A stretch of 32,832 bases of DNA, from positions 1-32,832 of the forward strand of contig CACZZH010000006.1 in assembly GCA_902785635.1 (NCBI GenBank). Direction: 5' to 3'. The notes beneath the pieces are model-generated. The model did no database searches. It was given only the letters and a program-made list of their open reading frames with translations, and was not told the DNA's origin. The position numbers and the translations under genes were made by a program. The DNA comes from an uncultured Lachnospiraceae bacterium (GTDB lineage: Bacteria > Bacillota > Clostridia > Lachnospirales > Lachnospiraceae). Numbering within the stretch: position 1 is the stretch's first letter; each line of letters opens with the position of its first letter. This document shows positions 15,218-22,936 of the stretch, one piece after another.

Positions 15218-16728
15218 TATATAAAGCTGTGATGAAGAATATATATGAAAGGGCAGGCTTTTTCAGAGTTCTCCGCAGGAGGACTCTGACACTGTCTGCT
15301 CTGCTCTTTTTTATGATTTCCTGCGGCGCGGATGCCGCATCGGTGACGGACTATGCCGAGGAAGAGCTCTTTGCAGATGCTCTGATCAATCTGAGCAGCC
15401 GGCTTTCGTTTCTGGAAGAGCTGCAGCTGGAACCTCATCCGCTGTACAGCCGGCGTACTCTGGAGTACCTGCGCAGTATTTATGCTCCGGACGATCCGGA
15501 GAATGCATGGGTGTTTGAGGAGGATTCCGAAGACGGAAGTACGGAAAAAGCCTGGGCCGGGAGTTGGGTGGTACCGGGAGAAGATTCCGAGGACAGGAAT
15601 ACGATCTCCGAGGACAGGGACACAGTCTCTGCGGACAGGAATACATCCGCAGTCACTGTACTGGATGATACGATGATCCGCTGGGGTGCGAAACACCTGG
15701 AGGATGGGACGGGGAGTCTTTATATCCGTCAGTTTTCAGGGGATTATGATGCAGTATGCGTGAAGATTCCGGAAAAAGTCGGGACAATGAAGATCACGCA
15801 GATCGAAGCCGGCTGTTTTTCGGGTATGAAGGAGATCCTCGTACGTGCGGTGCTCCCGGAGACCATTCACAGGATCGGAGAAGGAGCCTTTCAGGGATGT
15901 AAGGAACTGAAGGAGATCAATATCCCTGCGTCACTGGCGGAAGTGGGAGAAAAGGCATTTGCGGGGACCAATCTGCGGTATTTTTATGTGCCGAAGGAGA
16001 ATCCCGTACTTGAAAGCAGGGACGGGGTCCTGTATGAAAGATCCGGTGCAAAGCTTCTGGCCTATCCCGCCGGCAACCGCAGGGAAGAATATGCTATTCC
16101 GGAGGGAACGGCCGCTGTGGAGTGCGGGGCGTTTTCGGGAAATCCTTATCTGGCGAAATGCACGCTGCCGGCCAGTTTGAAAGAGCTGCCTGCGGGAGTG
16201 TTTTCCGACAGCCGGATCCGGTATCTGGACGCCGTGGAACAGAACAATACGTTTAAGAGCGTGGACGGCGTCCTGTTTCGGAAGATCTCGAACGGTGATG
16301 CAAAGGTGCTGGCATTCTATCCCCCCGGAAAGAAGCAGGAGCGCTATGTTGTCAACCGGTCCACACGGAGTATAGAGGATGAGGCTTTCTGTTCAAATCC
16401 GTATCTGAGGCAGGTCTTTCTGCCGGAAGGACTGGTACGTATCGGAAGGGCAGCTTTTGCGGGATGCATCAGCCTGGAGAGCATTTCTCTGCCGGAAAGC
16501 CTGGCGGATCTGGAAAATTATGCTTTCAGCGGATGTGTCAGTCTGACGGGTGTACGTCTGCCGTCACATCTGGATGTCCTTGACGCGGACGTTTTTTACG
16601 GGTGCAGCAGCCTTGAATCGCCGGAGATATCCGGAGAGACCGCTGTCATCGAAGAAGCTTCGGATACCGGCAAGGGGGCGGGTATTTTGCAGAGCATTGC
16701 AAATATGATAAAAGAGGGGAATTATTAA
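15214..16728 (+). CDS. BspA-like leucine-rich-repeat surface protein
   Basis: The protein has a basic N-terminus, a hydrophobic signal segment ending ISCGADAAS (either a lipoprotein cysteine or a type I cleavage site), and a mostly helical region to about residue 100. An acidic linker with three 7-residue repeats follows, then at least five BspA-type (LRR_5) repeats such as IGEGAFQGCKELKEINIPASL and IGRAAFAGCISLESISLPESL. This family forms ligand-binding solenoids on the surface of gut Firmicutes. The start used here is the GTG at 15214, overlapping the preceding stop (GTGA); the ATG at 15232 is an alternative without a visible ribosome binding site. There is no sortase motif at the C-terminus. 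Partner and ligand are unknown. Confidence 0.85.
   Translation: MIYKAVMKNIYERAGFFRVLRRRTLTLSALLFFMISCGADAASVTDYAEEELFADALINLSSRLSFLEELQLEPHPLYSRRTLEYLRSIYAPDDPENAWVFEEDSEDGSTEKAWAGSWVVPGEDSEDRNTISEDRDTVSADRNTSAVTVLDDTMIRWGAKHLEDGTGSLYIRQFSGDYDAVCVKIPEKVGTMKITQIEAGCFSGMKEILVRAVLPETIHRIGEGAFQGCKELKEINIPASLAEVGEKAFAGTNLRYFYVPKENPVLESRDGVLYERSGAKLLAYPAGNRREEYAIPEGTAAVECGAFSGNPYLAKCTLPASLKELPAGVFSDSRIRYLDAVEQNNTFKSVDGVLFRKISNGDAKVLAFYPPGKKQERYVVNRSTRSIEDEAFCSNPYLRQVFLPEGLVRIGRAAFAGCISLESISLPESLADLENYAFSGCVSLTGVRLPSHLDVLDADVFYGCSSLESPEISGETAVIEEASDTGKGAGILQSIANMIKEGNY
15589..15651 (+). repeat. Three tandem 21-bp coding repeats in the leucine-rich-repeat protein linker
   Basis: The units start at 15589, 15610 and 15631 and encode EDRNTIS, EDRDTVS and ADRNTSA, an acidic linker between the N-terminal region and the leucine-rich repeats. 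Confidence 0.85.
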
Positions 16729-16745
16729 AGAGGAGAATTATTAAG
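16714..16745 (+). repeat. 16-bp tandem duplication across the stop codon before clpC
   Basis: GAGGGGAATTATTAAA (16714-16729) is followed directly by GAGGAGAATTATTAAG (16730-16745). The first copy encodes the last residues and TAA stop of the leucine-rich-repeat gene. The second copy ends at the purine-rich site before the clpC ATG. Confidence 0.85.
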
Positions 16746-16753
16746 GAAGAAAT

Positions 16754-19246
16754 ATGGCAGAACAATATACCAATAGTGCAAAAACAGTGATCAGGGAAGC
16801 CCGGAAAGCGGCGCAGTCCTTCGGACATACTTATATTGGTTCGGAACATCTGCTTCTCGGACTGCTGAGAGAGAAAGAAGGCACTGCCTCCAGGCTTCTC
16901 CGGGAGTATCAGGTCGAAGAGGAAAAGGTAGCCGGCCTGATCGATACGCTTATCACACCGGTAAGTTCCCAGACCCGCGTCAAAGGGACTGAGTATTCCC
17001 CCAGGGCAAAGAGTATCATCAACAATGCCGGAGCGGAAGCCAAGGCTCTGGGACTGGATGAGGTCGGAACGGAACATATTCTGCTTGCACTGGTGGAGGA
17101 TGTGGAGAGCGTTGGGGCAAGGATCCTGCACACGCTTGAGGTGGATCTTCAGAAGCTGTACCGTACGCTGCTGGATATTCTGGATGCACCGGAAGAGCGG
17201 AGCCGCGACCTGATGAAAAATGTCCGCACAGCGGGGGATGATCTTTCTGCCGAGACTCCCTGGCTTGACCAGTTCAGCACCGATATGACGGCGCGGGCAC
17301 GGGAAGGACGGCTGGGAACGATCATCGGAAGAGAAAAGGAGACCGGAAGGCTTCTGCAGATCCTCAGCCGGAAGACGAAGAACAATCCATGCCTGATCGG
17401 TGAGCCCGGTGTGGGAAAGACAGCGATCGTTGAGGGACTTGCCCAGCGGATCGCGGCCGGTAATGTGCCGCCTTCCCTGCAGGGAAAAAGAGTCGTTACA
17501 CTGGACATGGCGGGGATGGTGGCAGGATCAAAGTACAGAGGAGAATTTGAAGAGCGGATCAAAAAGGTCCTGGAGGAGGTAATGCTCAGTCAGGACATCC
17601 TTTTGTTTATGGATGAACTGCATACTCTGATCGGCGCCGGAGGGGCGGAAGGAGCCCTGGATGCATCCAATATTATGAAGCCGTTTCTGTCCAGAGGAGA
17701 GATCCAGCTGATCGGGGCTACGACGGTTTCCGAATACCGGAAATATATTGAAAAAGATGCGGCACTGGAACGGCGTTTTCAGCCGGTGATGGTGGAGGAG
17801 CCTTCCGAGGAGGAGACCGTGGAGATCCTGCGCGGGATCCGGCCGGAGTATGAAGCGTATCATGGTGTGGAGATCTCGGATGACGCTCTGCAGGAAGCGG
17901 TAAAGCTTGCAAAACGCTATATCAACGACCGTTTTCTTCCGGACAAGGCCATAGATCTGATGGATGAGGCGGCAGCCAGGCGCCAGATCGAGCAGAGCCG
18001 TCCGGGTACAGCTCTCGCAAAGCTTCGGGAAGAGTACGCCGGGCTGTCGCAGCAGCTGGAGGAGGCACTGGAGCGCGGAGATTCCGATGCGGCCAGAGAA
18101 CTGCATGCTCATCAGAAAGAGATCAGCGCAAAGCTGGAGAAGGAAGAGACGAAGGAAAAACGGAAAAAGGAGCGCACCAGAGCCCGGGTATGTACGGAGG
18201 ATATCGCAGGTGTGATCTCTGTGTGGACCGGCGTGCCGGCGGAGCGTATCGCGCAGTCCGAAGGGAAACGCCTGCTCAGGCTCGAGAAAGAGCTGCATAA
18301 GCGGGTGGTTGGTCAGGAGGAGGCAGTGCAGGCTGTAGCCCGGGCGGTAAAACGCGGCAGGGCAGGACTGAAGGATCCGAAACGGCCGATCGGCTCATTC
18401 CTGCTGCTCGGTCCCACCGGTGTGGGAAAGACGGAACTGTCCAAAGCTCTCGCAGCAGCGGTGTTCGGCAGTGAGCAGTCCATGATCCGTGTCGATATGT
18501 CCGAATATATGGAGAAACACAGTGTTTCACGGATGGTCGGTTCGCCTCCCGGGTATGTAGGATATGAGGAGGGCGGCCAGCTTTCCGATCAGGTACGGAC
18601 GCATCCCTACAGCGTGATCCTGTTTGATGAGATCGAGAAAGCGCATCCGGATGTGTTCAACATCCTTCTGCAGGTGCTGGATGAGGGACATATCACCGAT
18701 TCCCAGGGCAGGAAGGTGGATTTTAAGAATACGATCCTGATCATGACCTCCAATGCGGGAGCACAGTCGATCCTTTCCCCGAAAAATCTCGGGTTCGGTG
18801 CCGGAAATGATGCCGGAAAGAATTATGAAAAGATGAAGGAAGGCGTGATGGAGGAGGTCCGCCGGATCTTCCGCCCGGAATTTCTCAACCGCATTGACGA
18901 AACGATCGTATTCCATCAGCTTACCCGGGAGGAGATCCGTTCGATCGCCGACCTGATGCTGAAGGAACTGGCTGTGCGGTGTGCTGACCAGATGGATATC
19001 CATCTTCGGGTCCATCCGGATCTGAAGGATTTTCTTGCGTCAAAGGGATTTGATGAAAAGTACGGCGCGAGGCCGCTCAAGCGTGCTGTCCAGACGTATG
19101 TGGAGGATCCGCTGTCGGAGGCGATCCTGGAAGGAACGGTGAAGGAACATATGACCGTGACCGCCATGCGTAAAGACGAGCGCACGGTCTTTCGGGTAAA
19201 AGAGAAAAAGGCAGCGGCTGAGGCACAGGCGAAGGCAGAGGAGTGA
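16754..19246 (+). CDS. clpC: ATP-dependent Clp protease ATP-binding subunit ClpC
   Basis: ClpC unfolds proteins and feeds them to the ClpP peptidase in the cytoplasm. The 830-residue protein has the double Clp N-domain (about 1-145), a first AAA module with Walker A GEPGVGKT at 216-223, and a middle region with a coiled segment. The second AAA module has Walker A GPTGVGKT at 553-560 and Walker [11 protein letters not shown]. An LGF tripeptide in KNLGFGAG matches the ClpP-docking loop position, so it should partner ClpP rather than act as a ClpB disaggregase. The ATG follows AAGGAAG. In Bacillus clpC is preceded by ctsR-mcsA-mcsB; none is here, and no CtsR heptad repeat was seen upstream. radA follows 13 bp downstream. 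Confidence 0.95.
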   Translation: MAEQYTNSAKTVIREARKAAQSFGHTYIGSEHLLLGLLREKEGTASRLLREYQVEEEKVAGLIDTLITPVSSQTRVKGTEYSPRAKSIINNAGAEAKALGLDEVGTEHILLALVEDVESVGARILHTLEVDLQKLYRTLLDILDAPEERSRDLMKNVRTAGDDLSAETPWLDQFSTDMTARAREGRLGTIIGREKETGRLLQILSRKTKNNPCLIGEPGVGKTAIVEGLAQRIAAGNVPPSLQGKRVVTLDMAGMVAGSKYRGEFEERIKKVLEEVMLSQDILLFMDELHTLIGAGGAEGALDASNIMKPFLSRGEIQLIGATTVSEYRKYIEKDAALERRFQPVMVEEPSEEETVEILRGIRPEYEAYHGVEISDDALQEAVKLAKRYINDRFLPDKAIDLMDEAAARRQIEQSRPGTALAKLREEYAGLSQQLEEALERGDSDAARELHAHQKEISAKLEKEETKEKRKKERTRARVCTEDIAGVISVWTGVPAERIAQSEGKRLLRLEKELHKRVVGQEEAVQAVARAVKRGRAGLKDPKRPIGSFLLLGPTGVGKTELSKALAAAVFGSEQSMIRVDMSEYMEKHSVSRMVGSPPGYVGYEEGGQLSDQVRTHPYSVILFDEIEKAHPDVFNILLQVLDEGHITDSQGRKVDFKNTILIMTSNAGAQSILSPKNLGFGAGNDAGKNYEKMKEGVMEEVRRIFRPEFLNRIDETIVFHQLTREEIRSIADLMLKELAVRCADQMDIHLRVHPDLKDFLASKGFDEKYGARPLKRAVQTYVEDPLSEAILEGTVKEHMTVTAMRKDERTVFRVKEKKAAAEAQAKAEE

Positions 19247-19259
19247 GGAATAAAAAAGG

Positions 19260-20633
19260 ATGGCAAAAGCGAAGAGCAGTGTTTTTTTCTGCCAGAACTG
19301 CGGATATGAATCCGCAAAGTGGATGGGTCAGTGTCCGGCCTGTCGGGAATGGAACACTTTCGCCGAGGAGCCTGTCGCAAAAAGCCCTGGCGCCGGCAGA
19401 TCCGGGGCCGCGAGGCGGGGAGGCGCATCGGGTAAGGTGCAGCAGCTCAACACGGTGGACCTGAAAGAGACTGCGCGTGACGGGACCGGACTCGGGGAAC
19501 TGGACCGGGTGCTTGGCGGAGGCATTGTGCCGGGCTCTTTGGTACTGGTGGGCGGCGACCCCGGTATCGGGAAATCCACACTGCTTCTGCAGGTGTGCCG
19601 CAATCTCGCGGCGGCAGGGAAGAAGGTGCTGTATGTGTCCGGAGAGGAATCTCTGCAGCAGATCCGTATGCGGGCTGACCGCATGGGGAAGTTCGCGGAC
19701 ACGCTTTATCTGCTGTGTGAGACAGATCTGGACAGTGTCAGGGAAGCAATTGAACAGACAAAGCCTTCGGCGGTCATCGTCGATTCGATTCAGACCATGT
19801 TCAACGAAGCGGTCAGTTCGGCTCCGGGCAGTGTATCTCAGGTGAGGGAGACTACCGGTGTGCTGCTGCAGATCGCAAAGGGAAGCGGCGTGACGATCTT
19901 CATAGTCGGACATGTCACAAAGGAAGGTGTCGTTGCGGGACCGCGTGTACTGGAGCATATGGTGGATACCGTGCTTTATTTTGAAGGTGACCGGAATGCT
20001 TCCTACCGGATCCTCCGCAGTGTAAAGAACCGGTTCGGATCCACGAATGAGATCGGTGTCTTTGAAATGTGCGGGGACGGGCTGCGGGAAGTTCCCAATC
20101 CTTCCGAATATATGCTGGAAGGGAAACCGGAGAACGCTTCCGGCTCCGTGGTCGCGTGTGCGATGGAAGGCACCCGGCCGGTGCTGATCGAAGTGCAGGC
20201 ACTCGTGGGCAGATCTTCGCTGGCTTATCCGCGCCGTACAGTGGAGGGGGCGGATATCAACCGTGTGAACCTTCTTCTGGCGGTACTGGAAAAGCGCATG
20301 GGACTGCATCTTTCCAGCAGTGATGTGTATGTGAATATCGCGGGCGGCATACGGCTGCGGGAGCCCGCAGCCGACCTTGGCATCGTACTGGCACTGATCT
20401 CAAGTGCCAGGGATATCGTCATCAGTGACCGCACGATCGCTTTCGGTGAAGTTGGCCTGAGCGGAGAAGTGCGTTCCGTGAGCATGGCGAAGCAGCGGGT
20501 GCTTGAGGCCGGGCGTCTGGGCTTTGACACCGTGATCATGCCCCAGGCTCAGTGCAAAGCGGTCGGGAAGGTTGAAGGAATCCGGATCTGCGGCGTGCGG
20601 TCTGTGCGGGATGTACTCTCGTTTATCGGATGA
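19260..20633 (+). CDS. radA: DNA repair protein RadA
   Basis: RadA (Sms) is a RecA-like ATPase that promotes branch migration during recombinational repair. The 457-residue sequence has the N-terminal C4 zinc finger (C11, C14, C25, C28), a RecA-type ATPase core with Walker A GDPGIGKS at 99-106, the family motif KNRFG, and a C-terminal Lon-protease-like domain that lacks peptidase activity in this family. Start support is the GAGTGAGG site about ten bases upstream. Its position directly after clpC is the usual Firmicutes arrangement, so the two are probably co-transcribed. Confidence 0.97.
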   Translation: MAKAKSSVFFCQNCGYESAKWMGQCPACREWNTFAEEPVAKSPGAGRSGAARRGGASGKVQQLNTVDLKETARDGTGLGELDRVLGGGIVPGSLVLVGGDPGIGKSTLLLQVCRNLAAAGKKVLYVSGEESLQQIRMRADRMGKFADTLYLLCETDLDSVREAIEQTKPSAVIVDSIQTMFNEAVSSAPGSVSQVRETTGVLLQIAKGSGVTIFIVGHVTKEGVVAGPRVLEHMVDTVLYFEGDRNASYRILRSVKNRFGSTNEIGVFEMCGDGLREVPNPSEYMLEGKPENASGSVVACAMEGTRPVLIEVQALVGRSSLAYPRRTVEGADINRVNLLLAVLEKRMGLHLSSSDVYVNIAGGIRLREPAADLGIVLALISSARDIVISDRTIAFGEVGLSGEVRSVSMAKQRVLEAGRLGFDTVIMPQAQCKAVGKVEGIRICGVRSVRDVLSFIG

Positions 20634-20640
20634 GAATGAA

Positions 20641-20700
20641 TTGCAGTCAAAATGAAAGTATGCTATCATATTTATCATAAAATGAAACGTTCTTCATGAA
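20641..20700 (+). promoter_or_regulatory. Promoter and possible operator of the MarR-ABC operon
   Basis: TTGCAG (20641-20646), a 17-bp spacer and an extended -10 TGCTATCAT (TATCAT at 20664-20669) form a good promoter. A direct repeat AAAATGAAA (20649-20657 and 20679-20687) flanks the -10, 30 bp apart. An inverted repeat, ATGAA (20682-20686) with TTCAT (20693-20697), lies just after the likely start point. These are candidate binding sites for the MarR protein encoded next. Confidence 0.65.
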
Positions 20701-20712
20701 CAGGAGGCAGAT

Positions 20713-21165
20713 ATGGAAACGAATCCCTGTGCGGTTCGGATCAAGATCATTAATGACAATATTGAGCGGGAGGTCAATAATTCCCTCAGGGAACAGAACC
20801 TTACGGCCGTTCAGGTCCGGGTCCTGTTTCTTCTTCAGTGTGCGCAGGACCGTACAATGTCTCTGAAGGAAGTGGAGCGGCATCTGCATGTGTCACAGCC
20901 GACGGCAGCGGGAGTTGTTTCGAGGCTTGAGCAGAAAGAATATGTGATATCCATGACCTGTGAGGAAGACCGCAGGATCAAGCTCCTTCAGCTGACTCCT
21001 GCCGGACAGCAGCAGTGTGAGATCGCGATCGAAAAAGCCAGGATGACCGAACAGAGGCTGAAGGACGGGCTGGGAGAAGAAGATTACGCTCATCTGCAGG
21101 ATCTCCTGAAGAGAGTGATGGATACGCTGGGAATCGTGCCCTGTCAGGATCAGGGAAAACTATAG
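20713..21165 (+). CDS. MarR-family transcriptional regulator
   Basis: This 150-residue protein has the MarR winged helix-turn-helix layout. An N-terminal helix serves for dimerisation, the recognition region SLKEVERHLHVSQPTAAGVV lies near residues 55-75, and the wing carries the conserved EEDRR turn before LTPAGQ. Such proteins are usually repressors released by small ligands. It has a consensus AGGAGG site and its own promoter with candidate operator repeats. The two ABC exporter genes follow 13 bp later with no terminator between, so it probably controls them and itself; the ligand is unknown. Confidence 0.92.
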   Translation: METNPCAVRIKIINDNIEREVNNSLREQNLTAVQVRVLFLLQCAQDRTMSLKEVERHLHVSQPTAAGVVSRLEQKEYVISMTCEEDRRIKLLQLTPAGQQQCEIAIEKARMTEQRLKDGLGEEDYAHLQDLLKRVMDTLGIVPCQDQGKL

Positions 21166-21178
21166 GAGAAAGACGTAT

Positions 21179-22936
21179 ATGCTTAAGACTTTATCAAAAC
21201 AGATCAGGGAATTCCGGCTTCCTGCGATCCTGACCCCGCTGTGTATGATCGGCGAGGTCTTTTTTGAAATGCTTATTCCTCTGATGATGGCTTCGATCAT
21301 CGACCAGGGCGTGGAAAAGGGCGATATGGCCGCTATTGTATCGATCGGGCTGCGCATGCTGGTACTGGCTTTGGGAGGACTTCTGACAGGTGTGATGGGA
21401 GGACAGCTGGCAGCGAAGGCTTCCGCCGGATTCGCGCGTAATCTGCGTGAGGCCATGTTCAGCCAGATCCAGGAGTTTTCCTTCTCCAATATCGACAAAT
21501 ACAGCACATCCTCTCTGGTCACCAGGCTGACCACAGATATCACGAATATCCAGAATGCATTTCAGATGATCCTTCGTATGATGGTGCGGGCACCGCTGAG
21601 CCTGATCACTGCGATGTTTCTGTCCTTTACGATCAGTCCGCGGCTTGCGAGCATTTATCTGGTCGCGGTACTTGTGCTGGGAAGCTTCCTGTTCATGATC
21701 ATGAAGCGCGCCACAAAGACATTTTCCCAGATCTTTCCCAAATATGACGAGCTCAATGAGAGCATTGATGAAAATGTGACGGCAATCCGTGTAGTGAAGG
21801 CTTTTGTCCGGGAGGATTACGAGACACAGAAGGAGAAAAAGGCTTCAGGCAACATCTATCAGCTGTTTAAGAAGGCGGAGAGCATCATCGTGCTGAATAT
21901 GCCGGTGATGCAGGCAACGGTGTATACCTGTATCCTGCTGATCAGCTGGATCGGCGCGAAAATGATCGTCACGACTCAGCAGACCGCGCTGACGACAGGC
22001 AATCTGATGAGTCTTCTCACATACTGCATGAATATCCTCGGGAGTCTTATGTTCCTGTCCATGGCCTTTGTGATGATCACAATGAGTCAGGCGAGCGCAA
22101 AGCGTATCTGTGAGGTGCTGGACGAGCAAAGCGACCTGGTGAACCCGGAGGATCCGGTTTTTGAAGTTCCGGACGGCAGTATCGAATATCAGAATGTCAT
22201 GTTTACGTATGCGGGCGGCAGCGGGGAGCCGGTGCTTCGGGATATTGACCTGTCCATCCGCTCCGGGGAGACGATCGGAATCATCGGCGGCACCGGAAGC
22301 GCGAAAACCAGCCTGGTGAACCTGCTCAGCCGTCTTTACGATGTGGACAGCGGGTGCGTAAAGGTCGGCGGAACAGACGTGCGCAGCTATGATCTGGATA
22401 CACTGCGCAGCAAGGTGTCGGTGGTCCTGCAGAAAAACGTGCTCTTTTCGGGATCCATCCTGGAGAATCTGCGCTGGGGAGATCCGCAGGCAACGGAGGA
22501 GGAGTGCCGGGAAGCCTGTCGTCTGGCCTGTGCGGATGAATTCATCGAAAAGCTTCCGGAGGGATACAATACACACATCGAGCAGGGCGGAACGAACGTA
22601 TCCGGAGGTCAGAGACAGCGGCTGTGTATCGCCCGGGCACTGCTCAAAAAGCCGAAGGTGATCATTTTTGACGACTCCACCAGCGCGGTGGACACGGCTA
22701 CAGACGCGAAGATCCGCGCAGCGCTGGCCGAGAATATACCGGATACGACAAAACTCATCGTGGCACAGCGCATCTCCAGTGTTTCGCACGCCGACCGGGT
22801 GATCGTGATGGAAGACGGCCGGGTAGACGGATTTGACACTCCGGAAAATCTGCTTAAGACCAACCGGATCTATCAGGAGGTCTATGAATCGCAGACCGGC
22901 GGCAACGGAGATTTCGACGAAGGAGGTGATCGCTGA
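21179..22936 (+). CDS. ABC exporter half-transporter with a degenerate catalytic site
   Basis: An N-terminal six-helix exporter domain (about 1-310) is followed by a nucleotide-binding domain. Walker A reads GGTGSAKT (370-377), with Ala instead of the third Gly. The signature is a canonical VSGGQ (474-478). The Walker B ends D498-D499, so the usual catalytic glutamate is replaced by aspartate. This is the pattern of the non-hydrolysing half of heterodimeric exporters such as TM287/288 or LmrCD. The next gene begins at the stop of this one (TGATG). The pair probably exports drugs, lipids or peptides, and the MarR gene upstream suggests induction by a toxic or signalling compound. Confidence 0.93.
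   Translation: MLKTLSKQIREFRLPAILTPLCMIGEVFFEMLIPLMMASIIDQGVEKGDMAAIVSIGLRMLVLALGGLLTGVMGGQLAAKASAGFARNLREAMFSQIQEFSFSNIDKYSTSSLVTRLTTDITNIQNAFQMILRMMVRAPLSLITAMFLSFTISPRLASIYLVAVLVLGSFLFMIMKRATKTFSQIFPKYDELNESIDENVTAIRVVKAFVREDYETQKEKKASGNIYQLFKKAESIIVLNMPVMQATVYTCILLISWIGAKMIVTTQQTALTTGNLMSLLTYCMNILGSLMFLSMAFVMITMSQASAKRICEVLDEQSDLVNPEDPVFEVPDGSIEYQNVMFTYAGGSGEPVLRDIDLSIRSGETIGIIGGTGSAKTSLVNLLSRLYDVDSGCVKVGGTDVRSYDLDTLRSKVSVVLQKNVLFSGSILENLRWGDPQATEEECREACRLACADEFIEKLPEGYNTHIEQGGTNVSGGQRQRLCIARALLKKPKVIIFDDSTSAVDTATDAKIRAALAENIPDTTKLIVAQRISSVSHADRVIVMEDGRVDGFDTPENLLKTNRIYQEVYESQTGGNGDFDEGGDR
22920..22931 (+). promoter_or_regulatory. Full-length Shine-Dalgarno match at the ABC gene junction
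   Basis: AAGGAGGTGATC is the complete 12-base complement of the 16S rRNA 3' end and ends four bases before the downstream ATG at 22936. It lies inside the last codons of the upstream half-transporter gene. Confidence 0.85.
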
